This document shows, in pieces, positions 1-8,184 of a DNA stretch of 64,000 nucleotides (its first letter is position 1; each line of letters begins with the position of its first letter). Both the position numbers and the translations under genes were made by a program. The DNA is taken from the NCBI GenBank assembly GCA_048270425.1, contig JBLWSY010000013.1, positions 1-64,000 of the forward strand, read 5' to 3'. Source of the stretch: Oceanospirillum sp048270425. Lineage in GTDB: Bacteria > Pseudomonadota > Gammaproteobacteria > Pseudomonadales > Halomonadaceae. The notes under the pieces are model-generated. The model made no database searches, was not told the origin of the DNA, and saw only the letters and a list, made by a program, of their open reading frames with translations.

Positions 1-77
1 GCCTGAGTCCAGTTGAATATCGAACTCAGGCCATGGCAGCCGGATAATAAAGTGTCCAACTTTATGGGGTCACTTCA
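1..77 (+). mobile_element. Right end of an IS3-family insertion sequence
   Basis: Positions 3-47 read in frame as LSPVEYRTQAMAAG followed by two stops. This resembles the C-terminus of IS3-family OrfB (DDE) transposases, which typically end a few residues after a '(L)SPVEYR/E' motif. Immediately downstream, 53-77 (tgtccaactttatggggtca then cttca) matches the usual IS3-type terminal inverted repeat and ends in CA. Only the right end is in the window; the transposase body and left end lie outside. The target duplication cannot be checked. Confidence 0.8.
3..47 (+). CDS. IS3-family transposase OrfB, C-terminal fragment (partial)
   Basis: Fourteen codons of an open frame entering from the left edge end at TAA 45-47, with a second stop at 48-50. 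The motif SPVEYR and the adjacent terminal repeat identify it as the extreme C-terminus of an integrase-core (rve) transposase. Catalytic residues are outside the window, so whether the element is intact is unknown. Confidence 0.7.
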   Translation: MSPVEYRTQAMAAG

Positions 78-561
78 AAATAAGGCGTTATTAATAAACC
101 CATGCATAAAGAAAGGCCTGAAGGCCGTATGGTTATTGGGGCTGCTCATGAGTCAGATCAATTTTGGATGCCGAGTTGAAAGCTATCTTATTGAAAATAA
201 TAGTTTATTTTTCTTTCCTGACCTATGCTGAAGCAGTGTTTTTCATTTCTGCCCATCAATAATGCATAAGCTTAACTATCAAAAAAAATTATCATAAATA
301 TAAATGTCATATTCTTTACTTATTTAACGTGTCTATATACCTTCGGGGATAGTCTGCGATGCCGTGCAGTCGTCAGCTTAGAGAAGAGGTGTTTTTTTCT
401 GGGCTGGAACGGATTGCTTTCCATTAGGTAAGCTATCCATCGGTTGCACGTCTTGTAGTCCCGATGATGTCCTCTTATCGTCGACCCTATTGCCGGTTTA
501 AAACCACTACAGATGGTTATCCCGGTGCAGATGATGCCCCTAAACTGAAATAACAATTAAA
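78..561. other. Gene-free region between IS end and dctP
   Basis: No convincing gene is visible. The first ~240 bases are AT-rich and likely hold the promoter of the TRAP operon; the rest would be a long leader. At 304-316 there is ATGT-N5-TCTT, one base off the ATGT-N5-TTTT pattern recalled for the glutarate regulator CsiR/GlaR and seen exactly upstream of glaH. I could not assign a firm -35/-10 pair. The IS end lies directly upstream and could influence transcription. Confidence 0.5.
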
Positions 562-1593
562 GTGAGCAAAAAGATGCTGAAAAAAATCGGTCAACTCAAG
601 AAACAGATTCTGACGGGTTCCCTGGCTGCTGTTGTCGGCCTGGGTGCTATGACTTCCACTGCACAAGCAGCTGAGCACAACTGGCGTTTTGCTAACCTGT
701 ACTCCCGTGGTACTGCTTTCGGTGAAGTATACGGCAACATGGCTAAGAACATCGAAGAGATGTCTGGCGGTCGTATTTCTGTAAAAATGATGTACGCAGG
801 TGAAGGTGTTTCTACCACCGGTATTCTGGGTGCGGTTAAATCCGGCCTGATCACTATGGGTGCACACTTCCAGCCAATGAACGCGGGTGAACTGCCAGCG
901 GGTATCGTTGAAGTAGGCCTGCCTGGCGGTACTGCTGACGTTGCTAAACTGAGCGTTCTGTTCCACGAAGATGGCTGGAACGAAGTTCTGACTAAAGCAT
1001 ACGGCGAGCAAGGTCTGGTGTATCTGGATCCTTACATCCAGCCACCTGTATACCTGCTGACTAAGAAGCCAATCAATTCTGTTGAAGACTTTAAAGGTCT
1101 GAAACTGCGTGCGCCGGGTGCATACGGCAAGTTCGTTCGTAACCTGGGTGCTTCTCCTGTATCTATGACCTGGAGCGAGATCTACACGGGTCTGGCGACT
1201 GGCGTAATCGACGGTTCTATCGGTTCTAACCTGATCGACCACCGCGATGGTAACCACGTGGAAGTGGCTAAGTACATGTACCGTCTGCCTCTGGCTGGCG
1301 CACAGGTACTGCCGGTTGTTGTTAACCAGAAAGCTTGGGACAAGCTGCCTGCTGACCTGAAAGCGATCGTTAAAGCGGCAACAGCTGTTCACGCTCGTGA
1401 GCAGATGACTAAGTCTCGTCTGTGGGAAGCTGAAGCAATCGCTGATATGGAAGCGAAAGGCATGAAGTGGAGCCCAGAGCCAAGTGAAGCAGACAAAGCT
1501 GCATGGGCTAAAGCGGGTGAGTCTCTGTGGGACGAGTACGCGAAGTCTGACAAGTACAGTGCTGAGCTGATTGAGATCCTGAAAAAGAAATAA
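562..1593 (+). CDS. dctP: TRAP transporter solute-binding protein, DctP family
   Basis: Periplasmic receptor of a tripartite ATP-independent periplasmic transporter, which captures a carboxylate (often a C4/C5 dicarboxylate or other organic acid) and hands it to the DctQM membrane part. There is a clear signal peptide (basic N-terminus, hydrophobic stretch, cleavage after AQA before AEHNW). The family Arg that salt-bridges the substrate carboxylate is visible in 'GLKLRAPG'. Length of about 340 residues is normal. The GTG at 562 is the longest start; ATG at 574 is equally likely because GTGAG can serve as its ribosome site. First gene of dctP-dctQ-dctM-usp. Substrate is not determined; the glutarate genes nearby make a C5 dicarboxylate a reasonable guess. 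Confidence 0.93.
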   Translation: MSKKMLKKIGQLKKQILTGSLAAVVGLGAMTSTAQAAEHNWRFANLYSRGTAFGEVYGNMAKNIEEMSGGRISVKMMYAGEGVSTTGILGAVKSGLITMGAHFQPMNAGELPAGIVEVGLPGGTADVAKLSVLFHEDGWNEVLTKAYGEQGLVYLDPYIQPPVYLLTKKPINSVEDFKGLKLRAPGAYGKFVRNLGASPVSMTWSEIYTGLATGVIDGSIGSNLIDHRDGNHVEVAKYMYRLPLAGAQVLPVVVNQKAWDKLPADLKAIVKAATAVHAREQMTKSRLWEAEAIADMEAKGMKWSPEPSEADKAAWAKAGESLWDEYAKSDKYSAELIEILKKK

Positions 1594-1632
1594 GCCATAG
1601 GCTTATTGGAATGTCAGGTTCCGTTGTTAAAT

Positions 1633-1661
1633 AAAGGGCGAACTCCGCCCTTTATTTTTTT
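1633..1661 (+). terminator. Intercistronic terminator/attenuator after dctP
   Basis: Stem aaagggcg (1633-1640) / cgcccttt (1646-1653) with a 5-base loop, followed by a T-rich run. It lies between dctP and dctQ inside one operon, so it probably lets excess receptor be made relative to the membrane subunits. Confidence 0.85.
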
Positions 1662-1680
1662 TCACTGCAGGCATAGTGTT

Positions 1681-2235
1681 ATGGTTAAAAAAATATTCAT
1701 ATTTTACTGCACATGGATTGATCGGCTTGTTCGCTTCATAGGGAAAAGTGTCTCTGTTCTGATGCCCCTGTTGGCACTTGTGATCGCATTCGAGGTGGCT
1801 TCACGATACCTTTTTAACCAGCCTACGATCTGGGCTTACGATACCTCTTTATTCCTGTCTGCGTACCTGGTGGGCCTTGGCGGTGCTTACGCCTATCAGA
1901 AAAAAACGCATATCAATGTCGATATTCTTTATCTTGCCGTTTCACCAAAGACTAAGCGTGTATTTGATGTCCTGACCGGACTATTGGGCATTTTCTTTAT
2001 GTTTGTCCTGATGATGATCGCTTACGAAAAGTTTGGTGAGGCGCTGCAGTTTAATTACCGCAAGATGAGTAACTGGGCTCCGCCAACACATCATTTCTGG
2101 ATGATGCTGGTTGTCTCCGGTGCTCTGATTACGCTGCAGATTACCAGCAATATGGTGAAAGATATCTATTATGTTGCCGCCGGTCGCGCTCTGATTTCTG
2201 CGCCGGAAGAAGAGGATGAAGACGATGGGAATTGA
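1681..2235 (+). CDS. dctQ: TRAP transporter small permease subunit, DctQ family
   Basis: Four-helix integral membrane subunit that pairs with DctM in the inner membrane. Hydrophobic segments are visible at about residues 20-40, 55-72, 95-115 and 135-155. The motif region 'ASRYLFNQPTIWAYD' is typical of DctQ. The frame is open back to 1606, but that start lies upstream of and through the dctP terminator. The ATG at 1681 gives a normal-size 184-residue protein. The C-terminus is very acidic (EEEDEDD). The stop overlaps the start of dctM, indicating translational coupling. Confidence 0.92.
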   Translation: MVKKIFIFYCTWIDRLVRFIGKSVSVLMPLLALVIAFEVASRYLFNQPTIWAYDTSLFLSAYLVGLGGAYAYQKKTHINVDILYLAVSPKTKRVFDVLTGLLGIFFMFVLMMIAYEKFGEALQFNYRKMSNWAPPTHHFWMMLVVSGALITLQITSNMVKDIYYVAAGRALISAPEEEDEDDGN

Positions 2236-3541
2236 GTTACTCAGTGGTGTACTGCTGCTCTGTATTCTGGTGAGTTTTGCACTGGGCGCTCCTGTTGGTT
2301 TCGCCCTTGGTGGTATCGCTATGGCCGTGGGTTATCTGACCTGGGGCGAAGGTATCTTCAATATCCTGCCAAATACTTTCGAAGCGACAATGTTCAGCTT
2401 CATTCTGCTGGCGATTCCCCTGTATATCTACATGGGACAATTGCTGACCCGTTCCGGTATCGGTGATGCGATGTTCAATGCCAGTCAGCTGGTGATCGGG
2501 AAGATTCGTGGTTCTCTGGCGATCAGCGTGATCGGCGTGTGCTCCATGATCGGTGCCATGGTGGGCATTATCGGTGCAGGTATTATGACCTCCGGTAGTA
2601 TCGCCCTGCGCCCTATGCTGGAACGTGGCTACGATAAAAAGCTGGCTCTGGGTGTGATCATGGCTGGTGGTGGTCTGGGGATCCTGATTCCACCCAGCGT
2701 ACCCATGATTATGTTTGCAGCATCGACCCAAAACTCTGTGGGTAAGATGTTTATTGCAGCGTTGTTCCCGGCTCTGCTGGCGATTATCGTCATGGTGCTC
2801 TATATCCTGATCAGTTGCCGACTGAATCCTGAGCGCGCTCCTTTGGGTACCGGTGCAGAATCCAAGATGACACCGAAAGAAAAAGCCCGCACCCTGCGTG
2901 ATGGCTTTATGTCGGTGCTTCTGATCTTCGCTGTTCTGGGCAGTATTATCAGTGGTATCGCAACGCCAACCGAGTCCGGTGCTATTGGTGTTGTTGGCGC
3001 GATTGTTCTGGCCTTCTTCTTTAAGCGTTTCCGACTGGGGATGTTTAAGATGGCGGGCATGGAAACCGCAATGCTGGTTTCTGTTGCGATGTGGATCATT
3101 TTGGGCGCAACCCTGTTCAGCAATTTCCACCTGCTGATGGGTGTTCAGGATATGATCTCCAGCTTTACCAAGGATCTGGGACTTCCGCCTCTGGGTGTGA
3201 TTATTCTCATGCAGCTGGTGATGCTGGGACTGGGCTTTATCATCGACGAATTCATTATCGTTCTGATGTGTGCGCCGCTGTTCACCCCTATCGTTGTTGA
3301 TCTGGGTTTTGATCCGATCTGGTTCGGTATCCTGATGATTCTGAATATTGAGATCGCGGTACAGACACCGCCATACGGTTTTGCACTTTTCTATCTGAAA
3401 GGTATTGCACCGCCGGATGTCACCATGCTGGATATCTATAAATCGGTGACGCCTTTCATTTTGCTGAAACTGATGGTGCTGATTATCTGTATGCTAAATC
3501 CGGATCTGGTGATGTGGTTGCCAAACCTGGTAATGGGTTAA
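2216..3541 (+). CDS. dctM: TRAP transporter large permease subunit, DctM family
   Basis: Main ion-driven translocation subunit of the TRAP transporter, with about 12 hydrophobic segments across 440 residues. Characteristic stretches such as 'GGGLGILIPPSVPMI' and 'IATPTESGAIGVVGA' are present. It begins inside the end of dctQ (20-base overlap if ATG 2216, 11 if ATG 2225, whose product starts MGIELLSG); the two starts cannot be separated from sequence alone. It is followed 16 bases later by the universal stress protein gene, so all four genes probably form one transcript beyond the attenuator. Confidence 0.95.
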   Translation: MKTMGIELLSGVLLLCILVSFALGAPVGFALGGIAMAVGYLTWGEGIFNILPNTFEATMFSFILLAIPLYIYMGQLLTRSGIGDAMFNASQLVIGKIRGSLAISVIGVCSMIGAMVGIIGAGIMTSGSIALRPMLERGYDKKLALGVIMAGGGLGILIPPSVPMIMFAASTQNSVGKMFIAALFPALLAIIVMVLYILISCRLNPERAPLGTGAESKMTPKEKARTLRDGFMSVLLIFAVLGSIISGIATPTESGAIGVVGAIVLAFFFKRFRLGMFKMAGMETAMLVSVAMWIILGATLFSNFHLLMGVQDMISSFTKDLGLPPLGVIILMQLVMLGLGFIIDEFIIVLMCAPLFTPIVVDLGFDPIWFGILMILNIEIAVQTPPYGFALFYLKGIAPPDVTMLDIYKSVTPFILLKLMVLIICMLNPDLVMWLPNLVMG

Positions 3542-3557
3542 CGAGGACGGCTCGACT

Positions 3558-3995
3558 ATGTACAACACAGTATTAATCCCGATGGATCTGGAACATGAAG
3601 ACATGTTCCCTAAAGCAGTTGCCCTGGCGCAGCAGCTTATTGGTGATGAAAAAGGCGAGATTCACGCGGTTTATGTGGATCAGAATCTGGTTCATCACGG
3701 AAACTTCTCTCTGTCGGAAGATGCGGTGAAGCAGGCTCTGGACGATATGAAACAGCAGGTGAAAAGCCTGTTCAAAAAGTATGTCCCTGAGCATCTGCGC
3801 GGCAAATGCCGTGTAAGATCCGGTGTTGTTTATGACACTGTTCTGGAGGAAGCGGATAAGGTCAAACCTGAGGTGATTATTGTCGCTGCGGGTCGCCCTG
3901 GTTTCTCCAGTTATCTGCTGGGCTCTAATGCTGAAAAGATTCTGCGTCATGCTAACTGTTCTGTATTTGTCATTCGTGATGAAAACAAATGGTAA
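3558..3995 (+). CDS. Universal stress protein (UspA family), TeaD-like
   Basis: A 145-residue single-domain Usp fold: N-terminal 'VLIPMDL' beta strand, and the nucleotide-binding signature near the C-terminus, 'GSNAEKILRHANCSVFVIR', close to G-2X-G-9X-G-(S/T). It is encoded 16 bases after dctM. The same arrangement occurs in the ectoine TRAP system TeaABCD of Halomonas, where TeaD is an ATP-binding Usp that modulates transport. By analogy this protein may regulate the adjacent DctPQM; that role is inference. Confidence 0.88.
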   Translation: MYNTVLIPMDLEHEDMFPKAVALAQQLIGDEKGEIHAVYVDQNLVHHGNFSLSEDAVKQALDDMKQQVKSLFKKYVPEHLRGKCRVRSGVVYDTVLEEADKVKPEVIIVAAGRPGFSSYLLGSNAEKILRHANCSVFVIRDENKW

Positions 3996-4030
3996 ACAGC
4001 ATCTGACTCAGCATTGAGTACAGAAAAAAT

Positions 4031-4064
4031 GGCCGCTTCGGAGTAATCTGAAGCGGCCTTTTTT
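4031..4064 (+). terminator. Rho-independent terminator of the TRAP operon
   Basis: Nine-base GC-rich stem ggccgcttc (4031-4039) / gaagcggcc (4050-4058), ten-base loop, then six T. It closes the dctPQM-usp transcript. Confidence 0.92.
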
Positions 4065-4186
4065 ATGCTTGGTCTATCAAGAGTTCGCATTCATCGTTAT
4101 CTGATTAATAAGAGAATTTTTTCTTTTCCATGCGCGGTGTAGGATTGGGCTTCTGATCAATCCCCTGAATCTATGGGAGCCCTCCG

Positions 4187-5899
4187 GTGGATAACCTGAA
4201 TTTCGTTTTTCTTATTGCGGCGCTTTTGTTGTGTCTGAGTATCCTTGCCAGCCGCATCTCAGCACGCATGGGCATGCCCCTGTTATTGGTTTTTCTTGGC
4301 ATCGGAATGCTGGCTGGTGAAGATGGATTGGGTGGCATTGATTTCTCCAATTTTGAAGCAGCTTATGTGATTGGCCATCTGGCGCTGGCGGTTATTCTGC
4401 TGGATGGCGGTATGAGAACCCGCCTGACCACCTTTCGGGTCGGTTTGAAGCCCGCTCTATCGATGGCGACATTGGGCGTTGTGGTTACCAGTGGTCTCAC
4501 CGGGCTAATGGCGATGTGGCTGTTTAACCTGACTCTTTTGGAAGGGTTGCTGGTAGGCGCCATTGTGGGATCGACCGATGCCGCAGCAGTATTCTCCATG
4601 CTCGGGGGCAAAGGTGTCCGGTTGAATGAAAGGGTGAGTGCGACCCTGGAGATCGAATCCGGTACCAACGACCCGATGGCCATCTTCATGACCGTCACGC
4701 TTATTACGCTTTTGACGCAACCACAGGCAGACCTTTGGGCAGCAGGGGTTATGTTCATTAAGCAATTCGGGATTGGTTTGCCTTTTGGCTGGTTCGGCGG
4801 GTGGCTGTTTTCCCGTCTGTTGAAACGGCTGGATCTCGCACCAGGGCTTTATCCCTTGCTGGTGACAGGTGCCGGACTGGGGCTGTTTGCAACCACGAAC
4901 CTTCTGGGGGGAAGTGGTTTTATCGCCATTTATCTTGCAGGGCTGATTGTGGGCAATAGCCGTTTATCTCATCTGCAATATATTCTGCCGGTGAATGATG
5001 GATTAGCCTGGTTGAGCCAGATCGGTCTCTTTCTGATTCTGGGGCTGTTAGTGACGCCGCATCAGATGTGGGCGATAGCACTACCGGCAACGGCTCTGGC
5101 GTTGGGGATGATTCTGATTGCCCGTCCTTTGGCTGTACTTTTCTGCCTGAAGCCATTTTTCCGCTTTAATCTCCGGGAGTTGAGCTTTATCTCCTGGGTG
5201 GGCTTGCGCGGAGCCGTGCCCATTGTTCTGGCGATTTTTCCGGTGATCGCTCAGGTCGAGCAATCCCATCTTTACTTTAATATCGCTTTTCACGTGGTGC
5301 TGATTTCACTGTTGATTCAGGGGAGCACCTTACCGCTGGCGGCCCGCTGGCTTAAGATGGAGCTGCCACCTGAGTTTGAGCCTCGAAAACGCTCCCGGCT
5401 TGGGGTTTATCCGCAAGATGATTATGAGTTTCTGATCTATCGCTTAACATCGGATAGCCTAAATGACGTAGAGCTGAGACGTTTACGGTTTCCTTCCGGA
5501 GCCAGGATTGCAGCCTTGTTTCGTGATGATCGTTTGATTCATCCATCAGGAAGTACTCGGCTTCAGCAGCATGACGTGGTCTGTATTATTGGCCGGGAAA
5601 CGGATCTTCCCGTGTTGAGCAAAATGTTTGATGAAGCGCCAAGGTTGAGTAAAGAGAAGGCGAGAAACTTTTTTGGTGATTTCACACTAAGTGGCGATGC
5701 CCCGTTGAAAGATCTGGCCGCTTTATACGGATTGACCATCAGCCCTGATCAGAAAGAGCTGACTTTAGGGGAGTTGATGAGCAATCGCTTCGGTGATCAT
5801 CCTGTGGTTGGAGACCAGTTCGAATGGCACAGCGTACGCTGGACTGTGGTGGAGGTCGATGGCGATACCATCACTAAGGTCGGTCTCAAACCGTTATAA
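4187..5899 (+). CDS. nhaP2: K+/H+ antiporter, NhaP2/CvrA type
   Basis: Monovalent cation:proton antiporter-1 family protein of 570 residues. It has about 12 transmembrane segments (to about residue 395), then a cytosolic RCK_C (TrkA-C) ligand-binding domain ('DDYEFLIYRLTSDSLNDVELRR...') and a C-terminal CorC/HlyC-type transporter-associated domain. This three-part layout is that of NhaP2/CvrA, which ejects K+ and supports osmotic adaptation. The start is GTG 4187, preceded by GGGAG at 4175-4179. It is separated from the TRAP operon by a strong terminator and stands alone on the plus strand, ending 22 bases from the convergent GntR gene. Confidence 0.93.
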   Translation: MDNLNFVFLIAALLLCLSILASRISARMGMPLLLVFLGIGMLAGEDGLGGIDFSNFEAAYVIGHLALAVILLDGGMRTRLTTFRVGLKPALSMATLGVVVTSGLTGLMAMWLFNLTLLEGLLVGAIVGSTDAAAVFSMLGGKGVRLNERVSATLEIESGTNDPMAIFMTVTLITLLTQPQADLWAAGVMFIKQFGIGLPFGWFGGWLFSRLLKRLDLAPGLYPLLVTGAGLGLFATTNLLGGSGFIAIYLAGLIVGNSRLSHLQYILPVNDGLAWLSQIGLFLILGLLVTPHQMWAIALPATALALGMILIARPLAVLFCLKPFFRFNLRELSFISWVGLRGAVPIVLAIFPVIAQVEQSHLYFNIAFHVVLISLLIQGSTLPLAARWLKMELPPEFEPRKRSRLGVYPQDDYEFLIYRLTSDSLNDVELRRLRFPSGARIAALFRDDRLIHPSGSTRLQQHDVVCIIGRETDLPVLSKMFDEAPRLSKEKARNFFGDFTLSGDAPLKDLAALYGLTISPDQKELTLGELMSNRFGDHPVVGDQFEWHSVRWTVVEVDGDTITKVGLKPL

Positions 5900-5921
5900 A
5901 AAACGCTGGCAGGTGGCTGGC

Positions 5922-6677
5922 TTAGCTCACCTGTTCCGGTAACAGACCTTTAATGATGGCGATTGGACTCAGGATGTGACCGTACATCAGCTCGGTGGCT
6001 TTGGCTTTGTTGCGGTTCAGCAGGGCATCTACCAGCTCCGCGTGTTCCTGACGTTTCTCTTCCAGTGCATTCTGGGAGAAAACCGTCTGTTTCAGCCACA
6101 GCTGACGATAGCGTTCCGCCTGATCCAGTAAAGATGCACGCATCTCCAGCAGTTTTGGCGAACCACAGCCGTTCACAATTGCCTGATGAAAAGACTTGTG
6201 GCGACGATCCCACACCTGCAGCATCTCTTCCGGTGTGTTCACTTCATTAACCCGTGACAGCTTATGGGCTTCACCCAGCACTTCTGCTTCCCAGTCCTCA
6301 TCGCCACGCTCAACCGCAAGACCGGTAATCAAGGCTTCCAAATGGGCGCGGGCATCATAAATATCGGTCAGCTCTTCAACGGACATTTCAGCCACGCGAA
6401 AGCCGCGCTGGCTGATCGCCGTAACCAGACGATCCGCTACCAGTTGCGACAGCGCCTCACGCATCGGGCCTGCACCAATCTCATAATGACTTTTCAGATG
6501 ACTCATCAGCAGTTTGTCGCCGGGCTGGTATGCACCATTGATAATGTCCTGCTTCAGCAAACGATAGGCGATAGTAGCTTGATTGGCTTTGCTGCCTTCC
6601 ACGATGTCTTTTTCAGCGTGAGTAGGATTCTGTGTGCTGTTGGTCGCTGGCGTATTCATTTTTAGGATTGGTTCCAT
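5922..6677 (-). CDS. glaR: GntR-family (FadR subfamily, FCD domain) regulator, probable CsiR/GlaR glutarate repressor
   Basis: Winged-helix DNA-binding domain (about residues 30-95, 'GDKLLMSHLKSHYEIGAGPMREALSQL' region) followed by an FCD ligand-binding domain (about 100-235) with the metal/ligand residues typical of FadR-type regulators. It is transcribed divergently from glaH-lhgO across a 311-base AT-rich gap, the position occupied by CsiR in other glutarate clusters, so it most likely represses those genes and is released by glutarate or 2-hydroxyglutarate. ATG 6677 is the longest start; ATG 6659 (MNTPATN) is an alternative, neither with a strong ribosome site. The specific identity rests on context. 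Confidence 0.8.
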   Translation of the reverse strand: MEPILKMNTPATNSTQNPTHAEKDIVEGSKANQATIAYRLLKQDIINGAYQPGDKLLMSHLKSHYEIGAGPMREALSQLVADRLVTAISQRGFRVAEMSVEELTDIYDARAHLEALITGLAVERGDEDWEAEVLGEAHKLSRVNEVNTPEEMLQVWDRRHKSFHQAIVNGCGSPKLLEMRASLLDQAERYRQLWLKQTVFSQNALEEKRQEHAELVDALLNRNKAKATELMYGHILSPIAIIKGLLPEQVS

Positions 6678-6988
6678 CGGTTGCGCGTGCTGCTGATTAT
6701 AAACAGAGTATCCGGCCTTACAACTCAGACCGGATCTCTTTACCTGCTCGAAGTGCTTTGTCGCTCTCTCCGGGGATTCGTCAGCCTTCTTAGTATGACG
6801 ACGAGGTGTTCAGGCCGTGTGATAAAAGCTATTTTATCTTTAATAGCAAAAAATGTAGATATTTTTAAAAAATGAATATATTATTTGCTCATCGAGACAT
6901 TTTAAGTGTCCAAGCGGCTCAACCCAGAGCCATAAAAATGTAAAACCCCTATTAGCAGCATGTTTAAGCACTGCAGGAGCCACTAAAG
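6678..6988. promoter_or_regulatory. Divergent control region between glaR and glaH
   Basis: A 311-base gap whose centre (about 6820-6960) is strongly AT-rich. It contains ATGT-agata-TTTT (6853-6865), an exact match to the ATGT-N5-TTTT pattern I recall for CsiR sites, and an inverted repeat GACA (6896-6899) N7 TGTC (6907-6910). GGAG sits just upstream of the glaH ATG at 6989. No gene is visible in it. Confidence 0.55.
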
Positions 6989-7963
6989 ATGAGCACTGTT
7001 ATCGAACGCCACGGCCTGACCGCTGGTACTGAATACAAAGGTTTCACCGTTTCTGTTTCTGAGCAGAGCAACGGCCGTCTACTTGAGCTGAAGTTCAACA
7101 AAGAAACCGTTGAGAAATTCTTCGCTGCCATCGAAGAGTGGCCGATTCAGGCGCTGGAATATAAGTCTTTCCTGCGTTTCCGCATTGCTAAAGTTCTGGA
7201 TGATCTGTGTGGTAACAAACTGCACGGCTTCCTGGTAGACACTCTGACGGATCGTCAGACAGGTGCGCTGCTGATCACTCCGGAAGGTCTGGATGATGTA
7301 TCTCAGGCAGATGACATGGTGCGTTTCACCACGGCTGTTGCTCACCTGATGGGTCGTTCTAACTTTGACGCTATGAGCGGCAAGTACTACGCACGTTTCG
7401 CGGTAGTGAATGTTGATAACTCTGACAGCTACCTGCGTCAGCCACACCGCGTAATGGAACTGCACAACGACGGTACTTACGTTGAAGAAGACACTGACTT
7501 CAACCTGATGCTGAAGATCGACGAGCAGAACATGGAAGGCGGTAACTCCCTTCTGCTGCACCTGGACGACTGGGAAGATCTGGAGAAGTTCTCTACTCAC
7601 CCTCTGGCGTACCGCGATATCCGTTGGGCTGTTCCACCGAGCAAGAACATCTCCAAAGATATCTACCACCCTGTATTTGATCTGGATGTGAACGGTGACA
7701 TCATCACTTCTTACATCGATCAGTTTGCACAGCCTGCAAACCTGGAAGAAGGTGTGTTCCTGTCTGAGCTGGGCGAGTCTTTCGAAACCAGTAAAGGCAT
7801 CCAGTCTATCCGTGTACCGGTAGGTAGCTTCCTGCTGATCAACAACCACATGTGGTTGCACGGTCGTGACAAGTTCAAGCCACACCCAGAGCTGCGTCGT
7901 GAACTGATGCGTCAGCGTGGTTACTTCACGCACAAGAAAACCCTGCGCAAGCCACGCCAGTAA
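6989..7963 (+). CDS. glaH: Glutarate 2-hydroxylase (CsiD/GlaH), Fe(II)/2-oxoglutarate dioxygenase
   Basis: Converts glutarate to L-2-hydroxyglutarate using Fe(II), O2 and 2-oxoglutarate, in the CoA-independent branch of lysine degradation. The 324-residue protein shows the iron facial triad: His159-x-Asp161 ('ELHNDGTY') and distal His291 ('MWLHGRDKF'), followed by the Arg-rich 2-oxoglutarate clamp region 'LRRELMRQRGYF'. The ribosome site GCAGGAG precedes ATG 6989. Gene order glaR<-/glaH->lhgO-> matches characterised clusters in Pseudomonas and E. coli; the gabDTP genes of E. coli are absent here. Confidence 0.95.
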   Translation: MSTVIERHGLTAGTEYKGFTVSVSEQSNGRLLELKFNKETVEKFFAAIEEWPIQALEYKSFLRFRIAKVLDDLCGNKLHGFLVDTLTDRQTGALLITPEGLDDVSQADDMVRFTTAVAHLMGRSNFDAMSGKYYARFAVVNVDNSDSYLRQPHRVMELHNDGTYVEEDTDFNLMLKIDEQNMEGGNSLLLHLDDWEDLEKFSTHPLAYRDIRWAVPPSKNISKDIYHPVFDLDVNGDIITSYIDQFAQPANLEEGVFLSELGESFETSKGIQSIRVPVGSFLLINNHMWLHGRDKFKPHPELRRELMRQRGYFTHKKTLRKPRQ

Positions 7964-8017
7964 TCCGGTCGACGGTTGACCTGTCACCTTTCAACGGTGA
8001 AAGAACGTGGAAGCAAA

Positions 8018-8043
8018 AGCCGGAAACATGATGGTTTCCGGCT
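8018..8043 (+). other. Strong hairpin between glaH and lhgO
   Basis: Perfect ten-base stem agccggaaac (8018-8027) / gtttccggct (8034-8043) with loop atgatg. No T-run follows, so it is more likely an mRNA-stabilising or processing structure than a terminator. A smaller cacc/ggtg hairpin precedes it (about 7985-7999). Confidence 0.65.
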
Positions 8044-8184
8044 GGCCTGAGGGGTATCCTTCGGTCCTTACCCTGCCTGGAAGCATTGAGCTTCCGGCGG
8101 GGTAAACTGCCTTATAGACACTGCATTTCTGTGACGCAGGATTGCGTCTTTCAGAAGCTCTATTCGCGCCAAGCGAGGAACAGA

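Noticed and set aside
13..231. Possible small gene at the left edge
   Set aside because: It crosses the IS terminal repeat and its translation has no family resemblance or ribosome site.
78..561. Riboswitch or structured leader ahead of dctP
   Set aside because: The leader is long, but I could not match it to any known riboswitch core or find a convincing switch between hairpins.
517..1392. Minus-strand open frame opposite dctP
   Set aside because: DctP has a signal peptide, family motifs and operon context; the antisense product has none.
2237..3130. Minus-strand open frame opposite dctM
   Set aside because: Same His/Gln/Thr-rich antisense pattern opposite a membrane protein; no ribosome site and no recognisable domain.
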